A stretch of DNA of 64,000 nt, from assembly GCA_032622095.1 (NCBI GenBank), contig CP136067.1, positions 52,863,899 to 52,927,898 of the forward strand. The letters run 5' to 3'. A model generated the notes under the pieces. The model made no database searches and was not told the DNA's origin. It was given only the letters and a program-made list of their open reading frames with translations. The position numbers and the translations under genes are program-made. This document shows positions 54,901 through 64,000 of the stretch, piece by piece; position 1 is the stretch's first letter; every line of letters begins with the position of its first letter. The stretch is from Siphonodentalium dalli. Its lineage: Eukaryota > Mollusca > Scaphopoda > Gadilida > Siphonodentaliidae.

Positions 54901-55659
54901 TAATTGAATGATCTTTCTTGACAAACTAATGTGTATACAAACAACCATTGCATAATACCAAATTTGAATAACTACAAATCTAATTGGAGCCTCTCCGATG
55001 AAACGACACTGGAATTCAACGAAGAACAAGTCGTTCCGATTCCTAATCGACTATCCATTTGACAATTAATATGCATTGCCAGGTGAGCATGGGGGACATA
55101 AGGGGGGGGGGGTAATTTTTTCCCATGGAGTAAGGCCATAATTTCTTGTTTAACCTCCAGTAAAATTAGGTTTTAGAGGTCACAACTTTTTAGAATCCCA
55201 ATGATGAATACTAGTAACTACCAGGGTTCGCATTGCCACTTGTCAATGGTAAAAAATAACTTCATATGGCAAAAACACATTTCATTTGGCAAAAAATTGG
55301 GCAAGAGAAAATTTTAGTCCAGTGCCAACCCTGGTAACTACTATGACCAAGAGCAGCCCACACAATTTCTCACCTGGAATCTGGCTTTCTTGCAGCTCAT
55401 ATGGTATAGCATCTTCAGGCTTTCCATGCGCGAGGTTAGCTTTCACTTTAATGCGTCTCTGGAGGCGGGACTTAGGACTCGGCCCCTTTGGTTTGCGAGT
55501 ACGATTTGGTGGTGGGTCGGCAGGAACATGAAGTTCAACAAACTCTGGTTTCTCGGAATACTTATTAGGGAATGAATTGTACTGTGATTTTTGTAGATGT
55601 TCCCATAGAAACGACTCCAGGGCTTCCATGTCTGGTCTTGAATCCTCAATATCCTCTAC
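42867..55659 (-). CDS. TTC17: TTC17 (tetratricopeptide repeat protein 17), 3' seven exons, partial
   Basis: Joined in transcript order on the - strand: 55659-55374, 53631-53502, 52438-52282, 48486-48412, 47506-47387, 45785-45642, 42998-42867. The total is 1044 nt, 347 codons plus stop. All junctions are GT/AG and phases agree. The C-terminal 150 residues match human TTC17 as I know it: SWVL-N-AALYWRV-G--KKA-DCLR, LISLANILH---L-DA--V, HFT--N-Y, W-ESTL-LQ--F-PA, IQC, ending in -SP. These are TPR helices (Trp/Leu/Gly/Tyr/Ala/Pro pattern). Known role of the family: cytoplasmic TPR scaffold that works with CATIP in actin polymerisation and cilium formation. Human TTC17 is about 1140 aa, so roughly the N-terminal two thirds lie beyond base 64000. 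The gene is convergent with KICS2. Confidence 0.9.
44116..44393. mobile_element. piggyBac-like MITE, family B
   Basis: TTAACCCTTCCATGACTGGA left and 'cctatcatgaaagggttaa' right. Two decayed hairpins. TTC17 last intron. Confidence 0.78.
45642..45785 (-). CDS. TTC17: TTC17 exon (TPR: SLISLANILHRSDRLNDA)
   Basis: The acceptor is TTTTTTTCTCAG and the donor GTTTGT. Forty-eight codons, phase 0. It encodes LISLANILH, DAIFVTNMALEV and HFTMANIYASK, matching human LISLANILH and HFTLGNVYVAM. Confidence 0.93.
46079..46222. mobile_element. ~144-bp hairpin MITE
   Basis: Arms of ~60 bp (gttctg...tgagatgc.aggattatttt and complement) around 'cactcggctagcgcctcg'. No certain target duplication. Confidence 0.55.
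46254..46605. mobile_element. hAT-like element, CAGGGTTCATA ends
   Basis: CAGGGTTCATACAGTACC at the left and 'ggttatgaaccctg' at the right. Internal 'ccttgaattt' motifs on both sides, a common hAT MITE type. Confidence 0.6.
46873..47092. mobile_element. piggyBac-like MITE, family B, right end lost
   Basis: TTAACCCTTTCATGACTGGA start and two hairpins, then broken off after 'atgcactggcaca'. Confidence 0.7.
47387..47506 (-). CDS. TTC17: TTC17 exon (TPR: SWVLNNIAALYWRVEG)
   Basis: The acceptor is GTGTTTGCAG and the donor GTATGT. Forty codons, phase 0. SWVLNNIAALYWRVEGEAKK is the family's most recognisable motif; human reads SWVLSNMAALYWRVKGQGKK. Confidence 0.93.
48412..48486 (-). CDS. TTC17: TTC17 exon (25 codons, start of C-terminal TPR block)
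   Basis: The acceptor is TATATTCCAG and the donor GTGTGT. It encodes VLQRLRGETETTEVIGARIA followed by IALEQ, matching the human AA-RIAISLE segment just before SWVL. Phase 0 on both sides. Confidence 0.86.
48986..49076. repeat. Hairpin repeat 'gcagaatgaggtccccagag', copy 3
   Basis: Complete arms around 'tatcctgcatagcgggctag'. Preceded by a hAT end fragment 'cagggtccgtgctgccactt' at 48930. Confidence 0.7.
49130..50795. repeat. 1.67-kb degenerate minisatellite, ~45-bp unit
   Basis: About 35 diverged units of the form 'catgaccatatagtcactcc' + 'tgtatacatattcacctcac'. The unit length varies between roughly 40 and 50 bp. It creates a 203-codon His/Thr/Ile-rich frame (49210-49821) and several shorter ones on both strands that are not genes. 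TTC17 intron. Confidence 0.88.
52282..52438 (-). CDS. TTC17: TTC17 exon (acidic SLDHLPSISDRDNLEY segment)
   Basis: The acceptor is TTGTTGCAG and the donor GTAAGT. The split Asn codon (AA|T) joins it in phase. It encodes LRDHIDFDIPLNTG and SSLDHLPSISDRDNLEYHPE, an acidic linker before the C-terminal TPR block. Confidence 0.85.
52844..52936. repeat. Hairpin repeat, copy 4
   Basis: Arms 'gaggtcaacagagggtgaat' and complement around 'cccacatggtggg'. The DNA before it (52690-52800) is related to 24930-25030 (cgagcatgaaaacag / gagcacaaaaacagg). Confidence 0.65.
53122..53201. repeat. Hairpin repeat, copy 5
   Basis: Complete arms. Only 185 bp from copy 4, so the two copies can also pair with each other in the TTC17 pre-mRNA. 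Confidence 0.65.
53278..53397. mobile_element. piggyBac-like MITE, family B, left end lost
   Basis: One hairpin (gtgcattctctatatttgcg...) and the right end 'cccattatgaaagggttaa'. Confidence 0.65.
53502..53631 (-). CDS. TTC17: TTC17 exon (IPEVNFRQF segment)
   Basis: The acceptor is ACATTGTAG and the donor GTAAGT at 53501. A second AG 13 nt downstream (CTCTCCAG) would break the phase from the previous exon and hit a stop, so the upstream AG is chosen. It encodes VGKRLVVAMPTLLQCETIP and FTSTWLSVTAKGI. A piggyBac-like MITE ends 42 nt upstream of the acceptor. Confidence 0.8.
53674..53937. mobile_element. piggyBac-like MITE, family C, beside a TTC17 exon
   Basis: TTAACCCTTTGAGTGCCAGG left, CCTGGCACTCAACGGGTTAA right. 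One perfect hairpin. In the TTC17 transcript it ends 42 nt before the acceptor of exon 53631-53502. Confidence 0.85.
55222..55333. mobile_element. 112-bp hAT-like MITE, 8-bp duplication GTAACTAC
   Basis: The ends CAGGGTTCGCATTG and CCAGTGCCAACCCTG are flanked by GTAACTAC at 55214-55221 and 55334-55341. 'atttggcaaaa' motifs tie it to 13891-14611 and 29657-30243. It lies 40 nt past the donor of the TTC17 exon ending at 55374. Confidence 0.85.
55374..55659 (-). CDS. TTC17: TTC17 exon, most 5' in window (95 codons + 1 nt)
   Basis: The acceptor reads TTTTAG and the donor GTGAGA (complement of 55372-55373). The frame opens VEDIEDSRPDMEALESFLWEHLQKS, then a Pro-rich and basic linker (PADPPPNRTRKPKG, SRLQRRIKVKAN). 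ATG at 55629 could start translation, but the open frame continues to a good splice acceptor, so I treat this as internal. A hAT MITE lies 40 nt past the donor. Confidence 0.78.
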
Positions 55660-55679
55660 CTAAAATTACCAATATTTAT

Positions 55680-56340
55680 AAATAGCACTCATTAGAATTT
55701 TGAAGGTTTGGTTTAGTTAATTGGGGTTTATCATCATTTCAGCTGCTAGTCATATAACGGCATTGTCAGTTTTACATGTGGAGCGCAAAGTAACTGACAA
55801 ACTTGACCAGATACACAAATCTGGTTATCTCTGTGCAGATTACCATACAAACCCATGCATATCAGATTCTATCCCACTCCGCCATTGCAAACATCTTATT
55901 TTCGTAAAAAATAGCCATATTATTTTGATAAGCAAATGATAAAAAATTTGAACTTGATTGAAATTTTCAGGTGATTAGTCCACATACTAAATTTGAAAGC
56001 TATCGGATAATCATCACTTGAGTTATCAAACCAACAACAAAATAATCAGCAAATTCTAAGTTGAAAAGGGGCATAACTCCATCAGAAATGGTCAGCATGA
56101 ACCCAATTTCAAACTTGATCGGGACTTTCTCACATGAAGGCCACATATCAAGTTTCATCAAATTCTATTGAATATTATTCCAAGTTATCATCCGACAACA
56201 AATCTTACGGATGGACTTGCAGACGGACACGCTCATTTCTCTTGTCTCCTGACAACAAACAAGACAGTCAATGACTGTGGAGACGCTCACCAGACTGTAA
56301 AGACTGAGAAGAATGGGACTCGGAAGACCTTAAGAGTTAG
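55680..56340. other. TTC17 intron: unclassified repeat-like DNA
   Basis: 'ggtttagttaattggggttt' and later 'ggatggacttgcagacggac' look like pieces of common invertebrate interspersed repeats. No exon recognised. Confidence 0.35.
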
Positions 56341-56819
56341 TACTTGTCAAATTCATTTAAAAACAAGTATTCCTAAAGAGGGACGTAGCCTAGAGGGTCT
56401 CTGTTGAGCAGTGGGGTGTCCACCTTGAAATATGGTCCAGATCCCCCCACCCCACATAGTCCATAGTCTGCTCCCTCCCAACTGAAGCAAGCACACTCCC
56501 AAGTTCGTAAAATTTCTTTGCACACGTTGGAATTTTACAACTGATACCTCAAGCTTTCCTAACTGTGGCAAAGTTACAACCTGACATGCCCCCATTTTAT
56601 AATGGTGGACCCCATACAAACAAATTTTAATCCCAACTCTCCATAGGCAATATACACAAAATGCCATTTCTTGATTGGTTGAACCCATTTTAACAAATCG
56701 TGTAACCCAGTCCCAAGTAATATGAAAGTGTCAATGACACTGTAGCTCAACTTAGGTAGGGGAATAATTTAATGGTTGACAGTAAATGGAGGAATAGGAA
56801 AGGTGCTAATTGAAATGTC

Positions 56820-58535
56820 TAACCTGCGCCAAAGGATTTAGTGATGCAAAGAGTAAAATACAAGATGGCTGCTGGTGGCCATTTTTTTGGCCAATTGACC
56901 CCAAAAGGACTCATTCCCATCTACGTATAATTGTTAACATCCATGACAAATTTTATGAAGATCTGACCAAAGCTACGACCTACAAATTTCAATGATTCGT
57001 TCCCATCTACATGTCAATGTCAACGTTCATGACAAATTTTATAAAGATTAGATCAAAGGCAACCTATAGCCCGCACCAAAGGATTTAGTCACTCGTTCCC
57101 ATCTACATGTCAGTGTTAACATACATGACAAATTTCATAAACTTCCGACCAACACAACGACCTGTAGCCCGCGCCAAAGGATTTAGTCATGCAAATAGTA
57201 AAATCCAAGATGGCTGCTGGCGGCCATGTTTTTCGGCCGAACGACCCCAAAATCACTCGTTCCCATCTACATGTCATTGTTAACATCCATGACAAATTTC
57301 ATGATGTTCCGATCAAAGCTACGACCTGTAGCCCACGCCAAAGGATTTAGTCATGCAAAGAGTAAAATCCAAGATGGCTGCTGGCGGCCATGTTTATTGG
57401 CCGAACGACCCCAAAATGACTCGTTCCCATCTACATGTCAATATTAACATCCATGACAAATTTCATGATGATCAGACGAACAGTACGACCTGTAGCCCGC
57501 GCCAATGGATTGAATTTTGAAATCTAAGATGGCCACCAGCGGCCATGTTTTTTGGCCGAATGACCCCACAATAATTCGTTCCCATCTACATGTCAATGTC
57601 AACATTCATGACAAATTTCATAAAGATTAGACCAAAGGTACAACCTGTAGCCCGCGCCAAAGGATTTAGTCATGCAAAGAGTAAAATCCAAGATGGCTGC
57701 TGGCGGCCATGTTTATCGGCCGAACAACCCCAAAATGACTCGTTCCCATCTACATGTCAATATTAACATCCATGACAAATTTCATGATGATCAGACGAAC
57801 AGTACGACCTGTAGCACGTGCCAATGGATTGAATTTTGAAATCTAATATGGCCACCAGCGGCCATGTATTTTGGCCGAATGACCCCACAATGATTCGTTC
57901 CCATCTACATGTCAATGTCAACATTCATGACAAATTTCATAAAGATTAGACCAAAGGTACAACCTGTAGCCCGCGCCAAAGGATTTAGTCATGCAAAGAG
58001 TAAAATCCAAGATGGCTGCTGGCGGCCATGTTTTTTGGCCGAACAACTCCAAAATCACTCATTCCCATCTACATGACAGTGTTAACATCCATGACAAATT
58101 TCATAAACTTCCGACCAAAACAACGACCTGTAGCCCGCGCCAAAGGATTTAGTCATGCAAAGAGTAAAATCCAAGATGGCTGCTGGCAGCCATGTTTTTT
58201 GGCCGAACGACCCCAAAATCACTCGTTCTCATCTACATGTCATTATTAACATCAATGACAAATTTCATGATGATCAGATAACAGTACGACCTGTAGGCCG
58301 CGCCAATGGATTGAATCTTGAAATCCAAGATGGCTGCCAGCGGCCATGTTTTTTGGCCGAATGACCCCAAAATGACTTGTTCCCATCTACATGTCAATGT
58401 CAACATTCATGACAAATTTCATGAAGATCAGACCAAAGGTACAACCTGTAGCCCGCGCCAAAGGAAATTGTTGACGGATACACGGACGACGGACGCCAAA
58501 CCATGGCAATAGCTCAAACTTACAAAAGTAAGTTG
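56820..58535. repeat. Tandem array, ~160-bp units of alternating types
   Basis: About ten units of 155-165 bp. One type contains 'gcgccaaaggatttagtcat', the other 'cgccaatggattgaatttt', in the order A A B A B A A B towards the right. All share 'tcccatctacatgtca' and 'catgacaaatttcat'. The right end has 'attgttgacggatacacgga' and the inverted pair 'tagctcaaac/gttgagcta'. 70-codon frames containing SKIQDGCW repeat with the unit and are not genes. Confidence 0.85.
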
Positions 58536-58539
58536 AGCT

Positions 58540-60020
58540 AACAAGGACCCTCCATACTAGTTACTACATAAAAGCTAAATAGGACTGATGGCTCTTGAGG
58601 AGGAGCCATTTTAAGAATTACTATGGGGGAAGAGTTATGTCCCTGGTCGCACCCCTATTTGACCTGGTGAACCCATTTCAACAGATCTGAATCCCAGTCA
58701 CAAAAGGACTCTCTATACCAAAATGTATGCTAAATATGCCAAATGGTTCTTGAGAAGATGTTTTAAAAATAAGAATTATGTCCGTGGCTCAGACCCTATT
58801 TGACCCAGTGATCCAATTCTGAATCAAATCTGAATCCTTGTCACCCATTCCAAATATAAGCTGAATAGGCCTGATGGTTCTTGATAGGAAGACATTTTAA
58901 GAATTACAATGGATGGACAAGTTATGTCCCTGGCTCCGCCCTTATTTGCCCAGGTGACCTCATTTTAACACATCTGTATCCCTGTCACCCAACGACCTTC
59001 CATACCAATTATAAGCTAAATAGCCCCGATGATTCTTGAGAAGATGTTTTAAGAATAACTATGGATGGAAAGAGTTAGGTCCCTAACTATGCCACTTTTT
59101 TGACCATGTGACCCCCATTTGAACAGAACTGAATCCCAGCCACCTAGGGACCATTCACACAAAATATGTCTCAATTCTTCGTTTCAGGTAACCTAAGAAA
59201 AATGCCTCCTTCTTTCTCATCCAGTTTCCCATATGTATTGGCCTGAGAAAACAGGTATTTAGTTTTACTGGCCTAACTGTCAGATTCATCATTCACACTT
59301 GCCCTTGGGAGTTTGTTATCATAAGCTATGGGTCATTTATATACAAACTCTTTAACAGGCAGAGAATTTTAGGCTATTAATCAAAGGAGCTGTCATTCCA
59401 ATCAGATTTTGTTAACACTGCCAATTCATTTATTACTTTATAATCAATGTGACTTCTATATGGTGTTAAGTAAACATTCTGTGATTGCAGACACCTTCCT
59501 CATATCTCATAGAGCTCTGAGTATCTGCTAGCTGTTTGCATGTTCTTGATTTTAGACTGATTTAAACCAAATTTGGTTGAGTCACCCTGGTGGATGTTAT
59601 AATGTTGTTATTTATTTTTTAAATTGAGCAGGATTTTTTTGTTTTTTAAGAGTTGTGTCCCTGGCTCTGCCCTTAATTGACCCAGTGACCCCATTTGAAC
59701 AAATCTGAACCCCAGTCACCCAAGGACCCTCCATACCAAATATAAGCTAAATCAGCCCAATGGTTCTTGAGAAGTCATTCTAAGAATTACTATGGAGGAA
59801 TAGTTATGGCCCTGCTTTTGCAACTATTTGACCCAGTGACCTCATTTGAACAAATCTGAATGTGAGTCACCTAGGGAACATCCACACCAAATATGAACCC
59901 ATTCGGTCTTATGGTTCTGAAGAAAAGGTTTAAAGAATTGTTGACGGATGGACGGACGGATGGACGGACGAGGAGTGATGACTATAGCTCCACCGGAGAC
60001 TTCGTCTCAGGTGAGCTAAA
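58540..60020. repeat. Tandem array, ~145-bp units, with an internal interruption
   Basis: Units 'ggaccctccataccaaatat...gagttatgtccctggc' start near 58547, 58705, 58850, 58995, then 59725 and 59875. About 450 bp of unrelated DNA (59180-59635) splits the array. It ends with 'gacggatggacggacggatg' and 'ggagacttcgtctcaggtga', a hairpin. Confidence 0.75.
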
Positions 60021-60169
60021 AAGCTATAAAAAACAAATATAGGGTTTCTTTTCACAGACAATACTTTCCAAAGTAGATATTTGTATGAGACACCTTTAAT
60101 TTTGACATCATGTTTGTAGTAATATGCAAACAAATTCATAAGCATCTGATGTCATACATATTTCACTTA

Positions 60170-60324
60170 TTAACCCTTCCATGACTAGTGCTTCATGCAA
60201 TTTTGTGAAAACCCTGTGCCAATGCATTCTCTTATATATGCGAGTCCCCCATATATATAAGACAATGCACTGGCACAGGATCTTTAATGCTGCACCAACG
60301 CAGCTCCCGTCACGAAAGGGTCAA
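60170..60324. mobile_element. piggyBac-like MITE, family B, internally deleted
   Basis: The TTAACCCTTCCATGACTAG left end is intact; the right end TTAA has become TCAA. Only outer hairpin arms remain (155 bp). Confidence 0.7.
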
Positions 60325-60398
60325 GAGTGATTAAACAAGATTAGAGCTGAACACCTTTAATAGTGTTCAAAATATAGATCGGGACAAAAGCACAACAC

Positions 60399-60544
60399 TA
60401 CACTAATACCCTAAATAATCAACTCCTTAACCACACTGAGAGCTTTCCGACGAATGGCAACAAGCCATATTTCCGACTAAATCCTGAAAAATTACCCATA
60501 ATTCTGCTGTGGTTAGGGAGTCGATTATTTAGGGCATTACTGTA
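60399..60544. mobile_element. Tc1/mariner-like MITE, left arm deleted
   Basis: Both tips present (TACACTAATACCCTAAATAA / GGGCATTACTGTA), but about 70 bp of the left arm is missing, so the hairpin is broken. Confidence 0.75.
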
Positions 60545-60859
60545 AGTTCATGAATATTCTTCTCACCTGTAAATCTCAGCAGACCTTTTAAAGTTATTGC
60601 AGGAAATAGTTTGTTCAACAAACACATCATTTAAAAAATATATCCATAAAACACCAGCGGTCAGATGCTCGTAGCCCATTTATATATAACCATGGGTATA
60701 TGCCAGATAAAACCGTACAAAAAAAAAACCACCATTCTTTTGACTGTGTATTTATCCATGGCGTGTGTTCCTGTGGTTGTCCGTAACCTGGTGCCCAATG
60801 TTATTGCTTTGAAAGGTAATCATGTTCGACTGGTGTCGTTAGATTGGTAATGAGAATAG

Positions 60860-62620
60860 CGGTTCTATGTCTTGTCTGGTCATATTTACTGTTTGAAATT
60901 TGTCTGGAATAGACGCACTTTTTATACTAGAATTTGCACAACAGGAGCGCAGAGAAATCGCATGTCGAGTTAGTTTAAGGGTTTTTAGAAAAAGTATTTA
61001 TATGATATAGAGAGGCCAACAGAACGATACCATATATATACTTTATGCCACTGCAATCAATTTGGGTTTAGTGTAGTTTTGTGGTTATGAGAGCTCATTT
61101 CCCACTGATTTCTGCTCCATATGTGGTCTTCTCCTTTAAAATATTTATATGATTTCAAACAGGGGATATCCCCGACGCAGGGGCTATACGATTCCCCGAC
61201 AGGGGGGGGGGCGGGCTTCAGCTACTGGGTTGACCATTGCAGATCTCACCGACGGGGTGGCTATCCCTCCAAAATTAGGTTGAAATTGTTCTCGTTGTTT
61301 GTTTTTCCAACAATTTCTTAGTGACGAATTTGTTGTTTTTAGACCAACATTTGCATATTTCCCCTTTCATTTGCAAAATTCTGGACTGAAATGGCCAGCA
61401 ATTTTCAAATCTAAGGGTGAGTGTCAGGTTAAAAATTTCCCCGAATTGGAAAGCTTGAGGCCGTCTAGATGTTAGGATTGTCAAATTTTCATGTTCAGAT
61501 TTTCAAAATGTTCTCACATCGGGCCTAACCATCGTGTTCTGTGCCATTGCCAGTAGTTACTTGCTAATTAATTTAAGAAAAAATAAATCCGGGTGTAAAT
61601 TTGTCTGGCGTTATACCACTAGATGTTAGGATTTTTTAATCTCATACTGGGCCGAACCATCCTTTTCATCCCCCTGTATGGCCAGTGGCCACAAGACAAC
61701 TGGTCAATTTAGAATAGGCTACCATCTAGTAGTCTGTGAGGGAACATTTGGGAAAAATAATAGCACAGGAGGGGGGTGTGAAAACTGAATTACGGAAACT
61801 TGTGAGTTTGGTGTGGTTCAATGGGGTGGGGTGCAGTTGGAAATTCCAAGGTGGGAAACCACCCCAACGAAAACCACCCAGCCAAGTCCCGAGTGCCAAA
61901 TATCCCAGATTCAACCATGCAGGGGTGCCCCTTGCTTCTGCTTTCGGCATAGGCCTATTTGTTTTCTATCCGAGAATACACTGAACCGGCGGCAATATAT
62001 TGACCATACTCTGAATGGACTACACCATTAGATTCATCATATATTATGGAGATGTGTATGTTTGGTGGAAATCGACGACCATAAAGTTTCTATTAATTTT
62101 GGTGCCCCCATCCCTGACTCGGACTTTGATATCTTTAAACCATGCAACCCATTAGATTCTCTGTACCATGAAGACACCTATATATAAACTTGGTTTAAAT
62201 CATGTGAATTGGCAAAATAATTATCACCAATGTGGCACACCTTTTTCCATCCATGACTCTGTTAGTCACTTTTGAAAGTTTTAACCTGCACTATTATCTT
62301 CCTTGTAAAACATTACCCCCATTGGACCCCTTTGGAGCACTCCAGATAGTTTGGCGTTCAGAATGGCGTTCAGAATGTGTGTGAACAAATTCTCATTTCT
62401 TATCAAAATGTATCAATTAGAATAGCACATAAATAGACCCAATAGTATATAGCTTTATTCCACCAAGATGGAGAAAATATGTGGCCGAGAAGTATCCACA
62501 AATTGATGGACAATCGCTCATTAGACTTTCCTGTTTGTGTAACCACAATGAATTGTGAAGCAATGAAATGCAAATTGCAAGAAAAAGGTTTTAAGATCTG
62601 GTCACATTTGCCACATGGTC
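60860..62620. other. TTC17 intron, no gene recognised
   Basis: Contains short G runs (61205, 61770) and the 'ggagacttgaggg'-like low-order repeats; - strand frames here (e.g. 61726-61950) show no TPR pattern or splice signals. Confidence 0.4.
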
Positions 62621-62624
62621 ACTC

Positions 62625-63140
62625 CCTGGTAACGGTTGCTAGGCAACTACCCGATACTGAAAGTAAAATACAATTATAGCTTAATCGTCATAATTCAGCC
62701 CAATGAAGTGGCGTTTTAGAGGCAGTCAATACCCTATTGTGAAATTGAGATATATCTGACCAGAAGAGTTAACCTAACGTGTATCTAAGGGTAGCAACGG
62801 TTGCTAAGCAAATATCCCAAATGATAGAATGACACCATTGCCCTGTGTATTCAATTGTATTATGCCCCAATTGAGACATTCCATGGCATGCACATTTCTA
62901 AGCAACTACCCAAAATTGACAATACTATTCAATTATAGCTTATAGCGTCGTAATTTCGCGCTAAGAAACTGCGTTTTCTATGGAGTCAACTCCATGTTGT
63001 GAAATTTGAGATATATCTGGTCAGAAGAGTGAACCCAACTTGTATTTAATGGTATCAATGGTTGCTAAGAATATATTCCAAGTGATTGTATGATACCACT
63101 TCCCTGTGCATACAATGGTATTATGTCGCATTTTATACAT
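62625..63140. repeat. Two-unit ~270-bp tandem duplication with RFX-like motif
   Basis: Units 'ggcaactacccgatactga...caattatagctt...gagatatatctg' at ~62641 and 'agcaactacccaaaattgac' at ~62910. GTTGCTAGGCAAC at 62635-62647 is a near-ideal RFX X-box; 'ggttgctaagcaa' (62810) and 'ggttgctaag' (63060) are relatives. Confidence 0.55.
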
Positions 63141-64000
63141 CGCATAGGGGCATGGTGATGGTGATGCTCAAATGGTCTTAAACTTTACAGAATTGCTCAA
63201 TAAAGCAAGATTTGACACGTGTTTGTAATGCGCACGCGCAAGTAGATCGCACTAGATGATATTGTGACCATGCAACCCCTTTCCACAGGACTACTCTGCA
63301 TGATGCAATGTCGAAACGAGTAACTGTATAATGCAAACTCATATGCTGTGGGGATCCTTAAATGGTGTGATTGTATCTTACACAAAAACCCATACATTAT
63401 CATTTTATCCTATGCGCATGCACGAACAAATCGACTCAAATAAGTGACTGCGCCTTCCTCATATATACCAGAACACTGATTATATATACAAGAATAATTT
63501 AAACCAATAAGAGTGATCGAAATGGTGTCTTTCTACAATCCTGCAAACCGCTCAACAATATATAGCGTTACGCGATATCGCTTCAAATAATGTACGTTTG
63601 TTGAATTCTGCGCTATGCGCATATATTCCAACCCCAACTAGTCGGCAACAACCCCAGACAAATGCACCCATAGCACTGCTGAAGTTCCTGGGAATCATTA
63701 CCATAGATATAAGTGGATATACCAATCGTTATAACACATATAAACATGCTACATATGTTTATGACTAACAAGAATAGTCATCATGCTTAGGCCTATTATT
63801 CGCAAAACTGTTGTTTAGACACCGATAGTTACAGTATATCTAATAACCCGATTTCAGGTTGGACATCTATGATAACCATTACAGTTCTATTTCTTTAAAT
63901 AGATGACATATATCTGATTCAGTATGGGGTTACATTAGTACTAACACAGAAAATGAACTTTGAAATGACGTCATTAGATAATCTGTTTATATTTAGAAAC

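Noticed and set aside
56353-56688. 111-codon - strand frame as a possible further TTC17 exon
   Set aside because: No TPR-like pattern and no acceptor/donor pair in a suitable phase.
57226-57447. 70-codon frames with repeated SKIQDGCW motif (also 58028-58249)
   Set aside because: They recur with the ~160-bp tandem unit and are a product of the repeat.

Overview
This is a piece of animal nuclear genome. It is AT-rich, has small exons in kilobase introns with GT/AG borders, and is packed with short DNA transposons. There is no bacterial-style gene packing, CRISPR array or operon. A lophotrochozoan, most likely a mollusc, fits best. The clues are the repeat style (tandem units bounded by 'tagctcaa/ttgagcta', a SINE-like tail 'gcgacattaaaccccc') and proteins clearly animal but diverged from the vertebrate forms. 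The species call is inference.

Two protein genes could be rebuilt by joining exons whose splice phases agree. On the + strand, 2556-36202 holds a complete 10-exon gene of 430 codons. It is the orthologue of KICS2 (C12orf66), a subunit of the KICSTOR complex that helps hold mTORC1 down when nutrients are scarce. On the - strand, 55659-42867 holds the last seven in-window exons (347 codons) of TTC17, a tetratricopeptide protein linked to actin organisation and ciliogenesis; its 5' part lies beyond the right edge. The two genes converge, with about 6.7 kb between their stop codons.

Almost everything else is mobile or repetitive DNA. The families are: (1) piggyBac-like TTAA elements in four terminal families (A-D), three of which carry the same palindromic cassette; (2) Tc1/mariner-like MITEs that are almost complete palindromes, flanked by TA; (3) several hAT-like elements with 8-bp target duplications, including one that split a LINE and one that landed in a Tc1 MITE; (4) a 'CAGGTC' inverted-repeat family with 5-bp duplications, twice carrying a second element beginning TATGGGAGG; (5) tandem repeats (1.7 kb of ~45-bp units at 49.1-50.8 kb; ~160-bp units at 56.8-58.5 kb; ~145-bp units at 58.5-60.0 kb); (6) SINE and LINE debris.

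Layout: 1-1335 tandem copies of an unclassified repeat; 1427-2133 inverted-repeat element; 2.5 kb KICS2 promoter and exon 1; 2.7-10.8 kb nested transposons in KICS2 intron 1; 12.5-36.2 kb KICS2 exons 2-10 with MITEs in nearly every intron; 36.3-42.8 kb intergenic; 42.9-55.7 kb TTC17; 55.7-64 kb TTC17 intron with tandem arrays. The most unusual features are the shared palindromic cassette and an element with thirteen copies of one 20-bp palindrome.
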